Notes: a model not told the origin generated them from the sequence alone. 64,000 bases of DNA from Sandarakinorhabdus cyanobacteriorum (GCF_002251755.1 NZ_NOXT01000121.1:62001-126000), one strand, 5' to 3'; counted from the stretch's first letter, positions 54,277 through 63,160 are shown. Made by a program: numbers and translations.

Positions 54277-56333
54277 TGCGTAGCCTTGCCCTGTTTGCCG
54301 CCCTGCTTGCCACGGCCGCCCCCGCCATCGCGGCCGAAACCGAAGACGCGATGATCATCGTCACCGGCAAGGGGCTGAAGGATCTGCCCGGCGACGCGGC
54401 GCTCAGCCTGGTGGTGATCGGGCGTGACCGCATCCTCTCCACCGGCTCCAACCGGCTGGAATCCGTGCTGGCCGATATCGCCGGCCAGCAGCAGTTCCGC
54501 CGGTCCGACAGCCGGTCCGCCAACGCCACCAGCCAGGGCATCACCCTGCGCGGCCTTGGCGGCAATGCCTCGTCGCGGGCGCTCCTGATGCTCGATGGCG
54601 TGCCGCAGGCCGATCCGTTCGGCGGCTGGGTGGCCTTCCCGGCCTATGCCACCGGCCGGCTGGACCGCATCCGCGTCACCCGTGGCGGCGGCTCCGGCTA
54701 TTGGGGCCCCGGCGCGCTCGCCGGCACCATCGAACTGGAAAGCGCCGGCCCGGCCACCCTCACGCCCTTCGTCGGCAACATCGCCTATGGCAGCCGGGAA
54801 AGTCTCGATGCCCAAGCCTCGCTGGCCTTGAAGCGGGATGGCGGCTTTGCCGTCCTCTCGGGCGCCTATGGCCGCGGCGATGGCTTCATCCCGATCGTGG
54901 CGCGCAGCCGCGGGCCCGCCGATCGCGCCGCCCCCTATGAACAGGCCAGCGCCAATATCCGCGCCGTGGTGCAGATCGCGCCCGACACCGAAGCGCAGGT
55001 GACGGCCACCGCCTTCACCGACAGCCGTGAACGCGGCACCGCCTTTTCGCGCAACACCTCCGAAGGGGTGGATGCCGCCCTGCGTCTCGTCGGCCGGGGC
55101 AAATGGGGCTGGCAGGCGCTGGCCTATGTGCAAAATCGCAACTTCACCTCCGATTTTGCCAGCGTGAACGCCACCCGCACCGCCGCCACCCAAACGCTGG
55201 CCCAGTTCAACACCCCGGCCACCGGCTGGGGCGGCCGGCTGGAGCTGGCACCACCAGTGGGCGATGGCATCACGCTGCGGGTGGGCGCCGACACGCGCCA
55301 GTTGAAGGGCGCCACCAACGAGCTGTTCACCTATGTCAATGCCGCCCCCACCCGCCAGCGCGAGGCCGGCGGCGAAACCGGCAACAGCGGCCTGTTCGCC
55401 GATGCCAGCATCGAAGCGGGGCTGGTCACTGCCAGCCTGTCGGCCCGAATCGACTGGTGGCAGATCCGCGATGGCCGCCTTCTGGAAACCACCATCGCCA
55501 CCGCCGCCCCCTTCACCACGCTGCGCTTTGCCGACCGGTCGGGCCGCGAATTCACCGGCCGCGCCGGCGTTGCCATCAAGGCAGCCGATTGGATCACCCT
55601 GCGCAGCGCCGCCTATCGTGGCTGGCGCCTGCCCACCCTCAACGAGCTGTATCGCCCGTTCCGCGTCGGCCCCGATGCCACCGCCGCCAATGCCCTGCTG
55701 AAGCCCGAACGCGTCACCGGCGTTGATGCCGGCCTCACCCTCAAGCCGGCAGCCGGTATCGAGATTGGCATCACCGGCTTCTGGAACCGCATGGACGACA
55801 GCATCGCCAACGTCACCCTGGGCAGCGGGCCGGGCAATTTCCCCGGCGTCGGCTTTGTCGCGGCCGGGGGCTTCTATCGCCAGCGCCAGAATCTCGACGC
55901 GCTGGAGGTGTGGGGCTGGGAAATCGACGGCCGCGCCAGGCTTGGCCAGTTCGGCCTCTCCGCCAGCTGGAGCCATGTCGATCCCAGCATCCGCAGCAGC
56001 GGCGCGGCCGCCGCACTCAACGACCTCGCGCCAGCACAAACCCCGCGCGACCAGTTTTCCGGCACCATCGATTATGCCGGCAAGCGGTTCACCGCCTCGG
56101 CCACGCTGCGCCACATCGCCAGCCAGTTCGAGGATGATCAGAACAGCCGTAGCCTTGGCGCCGCCACCATGGTCGATGCGCTGCTGCTGGTGCCGGTCAT
56201 CAAGGGCCTCAGCATCGAAGGCCGGGTGGAAAATCTGTTCGATGCCGAAGTGCAGGCCGCCCTGTCAGGCACCGGCGTCATCGAACGCGCCCTGCCGCGC
56301 ACCGTCTGGCTGGGCGCACGGGTCAGCTTCTGA
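54273..56333 (+). CDS. TonB-dependent receptor of the PQQ module
   Basis: A 686-residue outer-membrane receptor. The signal peptide (MMRSLALFAALLATAAPAIA) is followed by a TonB-box-like AMIIVTGKG. The plug has LESVLADIAGQQQFRRSDSR, GITLRGLGGNASSRALLMLDG and LDRIRVTRGGGSGYWGPGALAG. The barrel ends RTVWLGARVSF. It is translationally coupled (ATGA) to the CXXCW gene, so its ligand should belong to the quinoprotein system: PQQ itself (as for PqqU) or a lanthanide chelate (as for LutH-type receptors) are the leading guesses. No Fur box is possible at this junction. Confidence 0.88.
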   Translation: MMRSLALFAALLATAAPAIAAETEDAMIIVTGKGLKDLPGDAALSLVVIGRDRILSTGSNRLESVLADIAGQQQFRRSDSRSANATSQGITLRGLGGNASSRALLMLDGVPQADPFGGWVAFPAYATGRLDRIRVTRGGGSGYWGPGALAGTIELESAGPATLTPFVGNIAYGSRESLDAQASLALKRDGGFAVLSGAYGRGDGFIPIVARSRGPADRAAPYEQASANIRAVVQIAPDTEAQVTATAFTDSRERGTAFSRNTSEGVDAALRLVGRGKWGWQALAYVQNRNFTSDFASVNATRTAATQTLAQFNTPATGWGGRLELAPPVGDGITLRVGADTRQLKGATNELFTYVNAAPTRQREAGGETGNSGLFADASIEAGLVTASLSARIDWWQIRDGRLLETTIATAAPFTTLRFADRSGREFTGRAGVAIKAADWITLRSAAYRGWRLPTLNELYRPFRVGPDATAANALLKPERVTGVDAGLTLKPAAGIEIGITGFWNRMDDSIANVTLGSGPGNFPGVGFVAAGGFYRQRQNLDALEVWGWEIDGRARLGQFGLSASWSHVDPSIRSSGAAAALNDLAPAQTPRDQFSGTIDYAGKRFTASATLRHIASQFEDDQNSRSLGAATMVDALLLVPVIKGLSIEGRVENLFDAEVQAALSGTGVIERALPRTVWLGARVSF

Positions 56334-56354
56334 TCGCGGCGTGCGCAAGCAGAA

Positions 56355-56378
56355 AGGGCGGCCCGCCCGGGCCGCCCT
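56355..56378. terminator. Convergent hairpin between the PQQ-module receptor and EthD genes
   Basis: A 10-bp perfect stem (AGGGCGGCCC / GGGCCGCCCT) with a GCCC loop, preceded by AA on the plus strand. It probably ends both converging transcripts. Confidence 0.6.
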
Positions 56379-56408
56379 CCTGCCTGTCGTCCAGCCGCCC
56401 GCCTGATC

Positions 56409-56702
56409 TCAGGCCATCGCGGTCGCCGTCGGCTGCACGCTGGTGAAATTGGCGATATCGGCAAACACCTCGCCCACGCCGGGCACCGCCATCGCCGCCC
56501 CGATCGCCGCCGGATCGGTGAAGCTCAGAATACCCAGGCACAGGAAGGGCGAATCATCGGCCAGCGGAAACAGCGCCTCGCCGCCGGTCATGCCGGCCGG
56601 GCCGAAATGCTGCTGGCACAGGGGCAGATGCACCTTCACATAATAATCCCGGTCAAAGGTCGCACCCGGGTCCGCCGGATAGGTCACCACCAGTTTGGCC
56701 AT
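56409..56702 (-). CDS. EthD family protein
   Basis: A 97-residue dimeric ferredoxin-like alpha/beta-barrel protein of the EthD type, recognised from MAKLVVTYPADPGATFDRDYY, the HLPLCQQHFGPAGM segment and SFTDPAAIGAAMAVPG. The ATG at 56702 has a GAGGGGG ribosome site eight bases before it. EthD proteins accompany oxidative degradation enzymes but have no settled reaction. It lies 11 bases after the pseudoazurin gene on the same strand, so the two are probably cotranscribed. Confidence 0.82.
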   Translation of the reverse strand: MAKLVVTYPADPGATFDRDYYVKVHLPLCQQHFGPAGMTGGEALFPLADDSPFLCLGILSFTDPAAIGAAMAVPGVGEVFADIANFTSVQPTATAMA

Positions 56703-56713
56703 TGCCATCCCCC

Positions 56714-57142
56714 TCACTTCACCTGCGCCAGATAGGCATCCATGCGCTTCTTGGCCAAGGGCGGCAGCTTCACCCCTTGCGCCGCGGCCAGATTGGCTGA
56801 TGGCCCCTTGCCCACCTGCACCACCGCCACCATGCCCATCGAATAATGCGGCAGGCACTTGATGCCATAGAGGCCGGGGCTCTTCACCGTCAGCACGAAC
56901 TCCTTGCCCATGGCGCCCTTCTGCTCGGCCTCGCCATCGGGCAGCATGCCGGGAATGGTCTGGGCATTGTGGCCGGGGTTGGTGGCCAGGAATTTCACCG
57001 TGTCACCCGGCATCGCCTTCACGACCGCCGGTTCGAACACCATCGCCCCGTCCTTGCCCTGGTTCAGCATCTTCACCTGATGCTCCTTGGCCAGCGCGGG
57101 TGCCGCCATCAGGGCGGCCGCCAGCAGGATCGCATGTTTCAT
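56714..57142 (-). CDS. Pseudoazurin (type 1 blue copper protein)
   Basis: A 142-residue periplasmic electron carrier with leader MKHAILLAAALMAAPALA. The four type 1 copper ligands are visible at pseudoazurin spacing: His58 in NPGHNAQT, Cys96, His99 and Met104 in KCLPHYSMGM. The C-terminal two helices (residues about 115-142) also fit pseudoazurin rather than plastocyanin or amicyanin. GGGGAGAG precedes the ATG. Its place between the PQQ receptor and the aldehyde dehydrogenase suggests it takes electrons from the PQQ alcohol dehydrogenase. Confidence 0.92.
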   Translation of the reverse strand: MKHAILLAAALMAAPALAKEHQVKMLNQGKDGAMVFEPAVVKAMPGDTVKFLATNPGHNAQTIPGMLPDGEAEQKGAMGKEFVLTVKSPGLYGIKCLPHYSMGMVAVVQVGKGPSANLAAAQGVKLPPLAKKRMDAYLAQVK

Positions 57143-57208
57143 TCGGTCTCTCCCCACAATATTTGTGCGCAGCATAACAGCGCCGCCCCCTTCGGAAAGA
57201 CCATTGCA

Positions 57209-57222
57209 CCTTGGTAGAATGG
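57209..57222 (+). promoter_or_regulatory. CCTTGGT-N3-ATGG motif in the pseudoazurin/ALDH divergent promoter
   Basis: CCTTGGTAGAATGG agrees with the reverse complement of 53670-53683 at 11 of 14 positions, the mismatches confined to the three central bases. It lies 82 bases before the aldehyde dehydrogenase start. Confidence 0.4.
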
Positions 57223-57304
57223 CGAGGGTTCGGCGCCTGCGCGACACTTTCGTCCATGCCCGGAGTCGGAATCAACCGCAGCTGCCGGGCCTTGGGAGGC
57301 GATC

Positions 57305-58825
57305 ATGCTGCAACAGGCGCTTGAACAGCTGCGGGGCCAGGTGGCCATCCGCACACGCTATGACAATTTCATCGGCGGCCAGTGGGTCGCCCCGGTCGAA
57401 GGCCGCTATTTCGACAATCTGTCGCCAGTCACCGGCCAGAAGGTCTGCGAGATCGCCCGCAGCCAGGCCGCCGACATCGAACTGGCGCTGGACGCCGCCC
57501 ACAAGGCCAAGGACGCCTGGGGCCGCACCAGCCCCACCGAACGCTCCAACATGCTGCTGAAGATTGCCGATCGCATGGAAGAGAAGCTGGCCCTGCTGGC
57601 GCTGGTGGAAACCATCGACAATGGCAAGCCGATCCGCGAAACCACGGCGGCCGATCTGCCGCTCGCCATCGATCATTTCCGCTATTTCGCCGGCTGCCTG
57701 CGCGCCCAGGAAGGATCGATCGCCGAGATTGATCACGACACCATCGCCTATCATTTCCACGAGCCGCTGGGCGTCGTCGGCCAGATCATCCCGTGGAACT
57801 TCCCGCTGCTGATGGCCGCCTGGAAGGTCGCCCCGGCGCTCGCCGCCGGCAACTGCATCGTGCTGAAGCCGGCGGAACAGACGCCGATGTCGATCATGGT
57901 GCTGATGGATGTGATCGGCGATCTGCTGCCGCCGGGCGTGCTCAACGTCGTCAACGGCTTCGGCCTCGAAGCCGGCAAGTCGCTTGCCACATCGAAGCGC
58001 ATCGCCAAGATCGCCTTCACCGGCGAAACCGGCACCGGCCGCCTCATCATGTCCTATGCCACCGAAAACCTCATCCCGGTCACGCTGGAACTGGGCGGCA
58101 AGAGCCCCAACATCTTCTTCGCCGATGTGCTGACCGAAGATGATGACTTCCTCGACAAGGCGCTGGAAGGCTTCTCGATGTTCGCCTTGAACCAGGGCGA
58201 GGTCTGCACCTGCCCCAGCCGCGTGCTGGTGCAGGAATCGATGTACGACCGCTTCATGGAAAAGGCTGTCGCCCGCGTTGGCCGCATGAAGCTGGGCAGC
58301 CCGCTCGACATGGAAACCATGGTCGGCGCCCAGGCCAGTGACGAACAGCTGAAGAAGATCCTCTCCTATATCGAGATCGGCAAGCAGGAAGGCGCCCGCG
58401 TGCTGGCCGGCGGTGGCCGCGCCAATGTCGGCGCCGATCTGTCCGACGGCTATTATCTCCAGCCCACCATCCTTGCCGGCACCAACGACATGCGGGTGTT
58501 CCAGGAAGAAATCTTCGGCCCGGTCGTTTCCGTCACCACCTTCAAGGATGCCGAGGATGCCCTGCGCATCGCCAACGACACCAATTTCGGCCTGGGCGCC
58601 GGGGTGTGGACGCGCAACGGCACGCTCGCCTATCGCATGGGCCGCGGCATCCAGGCCGGCCGGGTGTGGACCAACTGCTACCACCTCTATCCCGCCCACG
58701 CGGCCTTCGGCGGCTACAAGCAATCGGGCATCGGCCGCGAAACCCACAAGATGATGCTGGATCATTATCAGCAGACCAAGAATCTGCTGGTCAGCTACTC
58801 GGCCAAGGCGCTCGGTTTCTTCTGA
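57305..58825 (+). CDS. NAD-dependent aldehyde dehydrogenase (ExaC/AcoD-like)
   Basis: A 506-residue soluble ALDH. The catalytic cysteine is Cys301 in [11 protein letters not shown] and the general-base glutamate is Glu262 in TLELGGKSP. The NAD site ([22 protein letters not shown]) and the C-terminal [15 protein letters not shown] are typical. [11 protein letters not shown] is characteristic of the ExaC/AcoD acetaldehyde dehydrogenase group that follows PQQ ethanol dehydrogenase in pseudomonads. The ATG at 57305 has a GGGAGG ribosome site. It is divergent from pseudoazurin and completes alcohol-to-acid oxidation. Confidence 0.92.
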   Translation: MLQQALEQLRGQVAIRTRYDNFIGGQWVAPVEGRYFDNLSPVTGQKVCEIARSQAADIELALDAAHKAKDAWGRTSPTERSNMLLKIADRMEEKLALLALVETIDNGKPIRETTAADLPLAIDHFRYFAGCLRAQEGSIAEIDHDTIAYHFHEPLGVVGQIIPWNFPLLMAAWKVAPALAAGNCIVLKPAEQTPMSIMVLMDVIGDLLPPGVLNVVNGFGLEAGKSLATSKRIAKIAFTGETGTGRLIMSYATENLIPVTLELGGKSPNIFFADVLTEDDDFLDKALEGFSMFALNQGEVCTCPSRVLVQESMYDRFMEKAVARVGRMKLGSPLDMETMVGAQASDEQLKKILSYIEIGKQEGARVLAGGGRANVGADLSDGYYLQPTILAGTNDMRVFQEEIFGPVVSVTTFKDAEDALRIANDTNFGLGAGVWTRNGTLAYRMGRGIQAGRVWTNCYHLYPAHAAFGGYKQSGIGRETHKMMLDHYQQTKNLLVSYSAKALGFF

Positions 58826-58840
58826 GCGGCCCGGGCCGGG

Positions 58841-58893
58841 GCCTGCCCGCCCCACTCCCATCCCCAGCAGCGTCAAGCCTGGGGCGGGCAGGC
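58841..58893. terminator. Long GC inverted repeat after the aldehyde dehydrogenase
   Basis: A perfect 14-bp inverted repeat, 58841-58854 (GCCTGCCCGCCCCA) with 58880-58893, encloses a 25-base loop, 15 bases after the stop. No T-run follows. It may terminate or protect the mRNA 3' end. Confidence 0.5.
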
Positions 58894-58988
58894 ACATCGG
58901 CGGGTGCAGTCACCACGGCTGCACCCGCCGCTTCCGTTCCGGGACTACGCAAACTCCCCTAGTAGCCAAGCCTGAAGGGTGTGACATC

Positions 58989-60146
58989 ATGCCCCACATG
59001 CCAGACATGAGCCCCAATGCGGTGCGGGTCGCCCACAGCACCCACGACGATCCGGAAATGGCGGTCCGCGACGTCATGTCGGCCATGGATCTGCCCGATC
59101 TGGCGGGTGTCATCCTGTTCTGCTCGGCCCGCTATCCCACCGATGCCCTCGGCCAGGCGCTCAGCCGCCGCGCCGATGGCCATGTCGTCATCGGCTGCAC
59201 CTCCTCGGGCGAGCTCACGCCGGCCGGCATGGCCGAAGGCAGCCTGACCGCCATCGGCTTCCCGACCGCCGATTTCCAGCTGGATGCCCTGTGCCTCGAT
59301 GGCATCACCGGCATCAATTCCGCCCAGGTCCACAACCAGGTGCGCCGGATGACGGCGGATGCCGAAGCCCGCGCCCGCCAGCGCTGGGGGGTTGGCCACC
59401 ATGCCGGCATCTTCCTGATCGATGGCCTGTCGGCGCAGGAAGAACTGCTCACCCTCACCATCCAGAACGCGCTGGGCGCGGTGCCGCTGGTGGGCGGCTC
59501 GTCCGGCGACGACATGGATTTCCGCGAAACCTCGGTGTTCCACCAAAGCCATTTTCGCGCCGATGCGGCGGTGGTGGCGCTCCTGTCCTCGCGCCGGCCG
59601 CTGCACGTGTTCCGCGCCCAGCATTTCCTGCCCGGCCCGGCCCGCATGGTCATCACCCGCGCCGATCCGGCCAACCGCATCGTGCATGAAATCAATGCCG
59701 AGCCGGCGGCGGCGGAATATGCCCGGCTGATCGGCGCCCGCGCTGCCGATCTCACGCCGGCGCTGTTTGCCAGCCATCCGCCGGTGGTGAAGATCGGCGG
59801 CGAACATTATGCCCGCTCCATCCGCTCGGCCAATCCCGACGGCAGCCTCACCTTCTATGGTGCAATCGATGAAGGCGTGGTGCTCACGCTCGGCGAAACC
59901 GGCGACATTGTCGCCAACCTTGAAAGCCTGTTTGACGAGCTGGAGCTGAAGGTCGGCCAGATTGACCGGGTGCTCGGCTTTGATTGCGTGCTCAACAGCC
60001 TGGAAATCCGCCAGCGTCAGATCGCCGACCGGGTGTCGCGCCTCTATGCCGCGCGCGGTGTCGTCGGCTTCAACACCTATGGCGAACAATTGCGCACCCT
60101 GCACATGAACCAGACCTTTTCCGGCCTTGCCATCGGTTGCGCGTAA
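58989..60146 (+). CDS. nosP: FIST-domain sensor, NosP-like
   Basis: A 385-residue cytoplasmic protein with an N-terminal FIST domain (VILFCSARYPTDALGQAL, VVIGCTSSGELTPAGM, LVGGSSGDD) and a C-terminal FIST_C domain (MVITRADPANRIVHEIN, VLGFDCVLNSLEIRQRQI, FNTYGEQLRTLHMNQTF). FIST proteins of the NosP group bind heme and sense nitric oxide, controlling a partner kinase. The next gene, 6 bases on, is a NahK/ErcS'-like hybrid kinase, the arrangement known from Pseudomonas aeruginosa (PA1975-PA1976). The N-terminus has two other Met codons close by. Confidence 0.85.
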   Translation: MPHMPDMSPNAVRVAHSTHDDPEMAVRDVMSAMDLPDLAGVILFCSARYPTDALGQALSRRADGHVVIGCTSSGELTPAGMAEGSLTAIGFPTADFQLDALCLDGITGINSAQVHNQVRRMTADAEARARQRWGVGHHAGIFLIDGLSAQEELLTLTIQNALGAVPLVGGSSGDDMDFRETSVFHQSHFRADAAVVALLSSRRPLHVFRAQHFLPGPARMVITRADPANRIVHEINAEPAAAEYARLIGARAADLTPALFASHPPVVKIGGEHYARSIRSANPDGSLTFYGAIDEGVVLTLGETGDIVANLESLFDELELKVGQIDRVLGFDCVLNSLEIRQRQIADRVSRLYAARGVVGFNTYGEQLRTLHMNQTFSGLAIGCA

Positions 60147-60152
60147 CCTCCC

Positions 60153-62363
60153 ATGACCCCCCCAACCTGGACCGGCACCACCCCGCAGGCCGAACGCATC
60201 GCCGAGCTGGAAAGCCAGATCGAAAAGCTCACCCGCATCAACGCCGCCCTGATCAACCGGGTGGAGCGGGCGACCGATCTGCACGGCAACGCCTTCTCGC
60301 TGTTTGAAACCGCCATCGCGCTGGAAGGCCGGGTGCGCGACCGCACCGCCGAGCTGGAAAGCGCGCTGGCCGATCTGGCCGCCAGCCACGCCGCCCTGGC
60401 GCTGGCGCGGGACGAGGCCGACACCGCGCGCCAGCGCCTGTCGGATGCGATCGAAAGCATCAACGAAGGCTTTGCCATCTTCGACGCCGAAGACCGGCTG
60501 GTGCTCGCCAACCAGACCTATGTCAGCCTGTGGCCGGAGGCGGCGGACATCATCAAGCCCGGCGTGCCCTTTGCCAACATCGCCGAAACCCTGGCGGCGC
60601 GCCGGGTGCCGCTTGGCGCGCTGGCCGCGCCCGATGCCTGGGCGCGGGACCGCATCGCCCGCCACCATGTTGCCGATGGCGGCCAGGCCATCGCGCTGGC
60701 CGATGGCCGCTGGATCCAGGTCAACGAACATCGCACCGATGATGGCGGCATTGTCGGCGTCTATACCGACATCACCGATCTGAAGACCGCCGAAGCCCGT
60801 GACCGCGCCCGCGAACAGGCCACCCGCGCCGCCGTGCTGCAGGCAACCCTGGATGCCATGCCGCACGGCGTCTGCCTGTTTGATGCCCAGCGCAAGCTGA
60901 TGGCCTGGAACGGTCCGCTGCTCGCCATGCTGCAACTGGGCAACGGCCGGCTGGCGGCGCCCGATCGCATCGGCAGCCATGCCGCCATGCTGGCCTGGTG
61001 CCGCACCGCCCTGCCCGCGGTGGCCGAACAGGGCTGTCTCGACTGGCTGGACGGCGACAGCAGCGACACCAAGAGCGCCACGCTGGCCGATGGCCGCTGC
61101 ATCGAGGTGCACCGCCAGCCGATGCCATCGGGCGGGCTGGTGCTGCGGCTGGAGGATGTGACCCAGGCGCGTGCCGCGGTGGCCGCCATGGCCCAGCGCA
61201 AATCCGATCTGGAAGCGCTGGTGGCGCAGCGCACCGCCGAGCTGGAACGCGCCCGCAACCAGGCAATCGCCGCCAACAGTTCGAAAACCCGCTTCCTGGC
61301 CGCCGCCAGCCATGATCTGCTGCAGCCGCTGAACGCCGCCCGCCTGTTCGTGTCGGCTCTGGCCGGCCGGCGCATGGCCGATGGCAACCGCCTGCTTGTC
61401 GGCCAGGCCGCCTCCGCGCTCGATTCGATCGAAAGCCTGCTGGAAGCGCTGCTGGAAATCTCCCGCCTCGATGCCGGCGCCATCCAGCCGGATCCGCGGC
61501 CGATGCCGCTGGCCGATCTGTTCGGCGCCCTCACCGCCGAATTCGCCGCCGTGGCGCAGCGGCGCGGGCTTGATCTGACCGTCGAGCCCAGCGGCCTGTG
61601 GGTGCACAGCGATCCGCGCCTGTTGCGCCGCATCCTGCAGAATTTCCTGTCCAACGCCGTGCGCTACACAGCGGCCGGCCGCGTTACGATGGCCGCCCGC
61701 TCCACCCCGGCCGGGATCGTCATCAGCGTGACCGACACCGGCCCCGGCATCGCGCCCGACGATCAGGCGCTGATCTTTGAAGAATTCCGCCGGCTGGGCC
61801 AGCGCGGCGAGAATGACAGCGTCGAACGCGGCATGGGCCTGGGCCTTGCCATCGTCCAGCGCGCGGCGCGCATGCTCGATCTGCCCATCGGCCTTGTCTC
61901 CGCCCCCGGCGAAGGCGCCAGCTTCTCGGTCACCGTGCCGGCGGCCGCACCCGCCAGCGCCACGGCCAACGGCCAGCAGGCCCGCACCGGTGCCGGCGTC
62001 GGCCGCGCCACGGTGCTGGTGATCGACAATGAACCGGCGATCCTGGCCGGCATGCAGGCGGTGCTGGAAGGCTGGGGCTGCCAGGTGCTGACCGCGCCCG
62101 ACAGCGCCAAGGCGCTCGCCGCTGCCAGCCGCCGCCCGGTCGATCTGCTGCTGGCCGATTATCACCTGGCCGATGGCGACACCGGCGATGCCGTGGTGGA
62201 ACGCGTGCGCCACGCCTGCGGCCGCGCCATCCCGGCCGCCATCCTCACCGCCGATCGCACCCCCGAACTGAAAGACAGCCTGTCGGCCGCCGGCCTCACC
62301 ATCCTCAACAAGCCGGTGAAACCCGCCCAGCTGCGCGCCCTGATGGGGCGGATGCTGGCCTGA
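60153..62363 (+). CDS. Hybrid sensor histidine kinase, NahK/ErcS'-like
   Basis: A 736-residue cytoplasmic hybrid kinase without membrane segments. A coiled coil (residues about 10-110) is followed by two PAS domains (near 100-205 and 225-330). The dimerisation domain has its phospho-histidine at His387 in AAASHDLLQPLNAARL. The ATPase domain shows the N box (QNFLSNAVRYT), DTGPGIAPDD and GMGLGLAIVQR. A receiver domain with Asp669 (LLADYHLADGD) ends the protein. SHDLLQPLNAARLF is the hallmark of the NahK/ErcS group that regulates quinoprotein ethanol oxidation and biofilm state. Confidence 0.92.
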   Translation: MTPPTWTGTTPQAERIAELESQIEKLTRINAALINRVERATDLHGNAFSLFETAIALEGRVRDRTAELESALADLAASHAALALARDEADTARQRLSDAIESINEGFAIFDAEDRLVLANQTYVSLWPEAADIIKPGVPFANIAETLAARRVPLGALAAPDAWARDRIARHHVADGGQAIALADGRWIQVNEHRTDDGGIVGVYTDITDLKTAEARDRAREQATRAAVLQATLDAMPHGVCLFDAQRKLMAWNGPLLAMLQLGNGRLAAPDRIGSHAAMLAWCRTALPAVAEQGCLDWLDGDSSDTKSATLADGRCIEVHRQPMPSGGLVLRLEDVTQARAAVAAMAQRKSDLEALVAQRTAELERARNQAIAANSSKTRFLAAASHDLLQPLNAARLFVSALAGRRMADGNRLLVGQAASALDSIESLLEALLEISRLDAGAIQPDPRPMPLADLFGALTAEFAAVAQRRGLDLTVEPSGLWVHSDPRLLRRILQNFLSNAVRYTAAGRVTMAARSTPAGIVISVTDTGPGIAPDDQALIFEEFRRLGQRGENDSVERGMGLGLAIVQRAARMLDLPIGLVSAPGEGASFSVTVPAAAPASATANGQQARTGAGVGRATVLVIDNEPAILAGMQAVLEGWGCQVLTAPDSAKALAAASRRPVDLLLADYHLADGDTGDAVVERVRHACGRAIPAAILTADRTPELKDSLSAAGLTILNKPVKPAQLRALMGRMLA

Positions 62364-62381
62364 ACCCACCGGGCCGCACAT

Positions 62382-62425
62382 CCTCCCCCGCTGGGGGAGG
62401 TGGCGCCGAAGGCGACGGAGGGGGC
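62382..62425 (+). repeat. REP-like palindromic intergenic element (copy B)
   Basis: CCTCCCCC-gct-GGGGGAGG, then TGGCGCC-gaa-GGCGA and CGGAGGGGG: the same two-hairpin layout as 51825-51863. It lies in the convergent gap between the kinase and response-regulator genes. Confidence 0.65.
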
Positions 62426-62487
62426 GGGTCCGGGCCAGGTTGCCATGATGACGGCACCGTTGCCGAGCCGCCGCCGCCATGCTGGCG

Positions 62488-62505
62488 CCTCCCCGGAAGG
62501 GGAGG
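62488..62505. terminator. Hairpin at the convergent kinase/regulator boundary
   Basis: CCTCCCC-GGAA-GGGGAGG, a perfect 7-bp stem with a GNRA-like loop, 8 bases beyond the response-regulator stop. It may be a half copy of the adjacent repeat acting as terminator. Confidence 0.5.
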
Positions 62506-62512
62506 ACAGGTC

Positions 62513-63160
62513 TCAGGCCGGCCCCCGTTCCGGCGGGGTGAAATGCACCTTGCCCGCCATGATCACCGCCTGGGTGCGGCTGTAACAATTCATCTTGGCC
62601 AGAATGGCCGACACATGCGCCTTCACGGTCGTCATCGACACATCCAGTTCCCAGGCGATCTGCTTGTTCAGCTTGCCGGCCACCACCAGGCCCAGCACCA
62701 CGCGCTGCTGCGGGGTCAGGCTGTCGATGCGGCGGCGGATCTCCTCGCACTCGGCATCGTCGGGGGCGGCAAATTCGTCGGGCACATAAAGATTGCCATC
62801 GAGCACCTGCTGCACCGCCGCCACGATGGCGCTGCGTTTCAGGCTCTTGGGGATGAAGCCGGCCGCTCCATTGGCAATGGCGCCCTGCACCAGGCCGGCC
62901 TCCACCGCGCCGGAAACAATCACGATGGGCAAGGCCGGGTAACGCTCCCGCAAGGCCGCCAGCCCGCCAAAGCCTTGCGCATCGGGCATGTTCAGATCCA
63001 GCATCACCAGATCGAAATCGCCCTCGCGATCGATGATCGCCATCGCCTCGCCGATGCTGGCCGCCTCGAACAGCTCGGTCTGGTCAAAGGCCACCGCGAT
63101 CACCGTGCGCAGGCCATCGCGCACCAGCGGGTGATCATCCACAATCAGCACACGTTCCAC
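62513..63160 (-). CDS. NarL/LuxR-type response regulator (AgmR/ErbR-like position)
   Basis: A 215-residue response regulator. The receiver has VLIVDDHPLVRDGL with acidic Asp8/Asp9 and the phospho-acceptor Asp55 in LVMLDLNMPD. The C-terminal GerE/LuxR helix-turn-helix is SLTPQQRVVLGLVVAGKLNK then VSMTTVKAHVSAILAKMN. The GTG at 63160 is preferred because GGGGGAGG lies about 10 bases upstream and the length fits the family; the frame stays open to 63469 without support. It probably receives phosphate from the convergent hybrid kinase and controls the PQQ module, as AgmR/ErbR does in pseudomonads. Confidence 0.88.
   Translation of the reverse strand: MERVLIVDDHPLVRDGLRTVIAVAFDQTELFEAASIGEAMAIIDREGDFDLVMLDLNMPDAQGFGGLAALRERYPALPIVIVSGAVEAGLVQGAIANGAAGFIPKSLKRSAIVAAVQQVLDGNLYVPDEFAAPDDAECEEIRRRIDSLTPQQRVVLGLVVAGKLNKQIAWELDVSMTTVKAHVSAILAKMNCYSRTQAVIMAGKVHFTPPERGPA

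Noticed and set aside
58959-62750. A 1263-codon open frame on the minus strand
   Set aside because: It is antisense to the FIST and kinase genes. Its composition is Gly/His/Ala/Arg-rich without any domain, as expected for the complement of GC-rich coding DNA.
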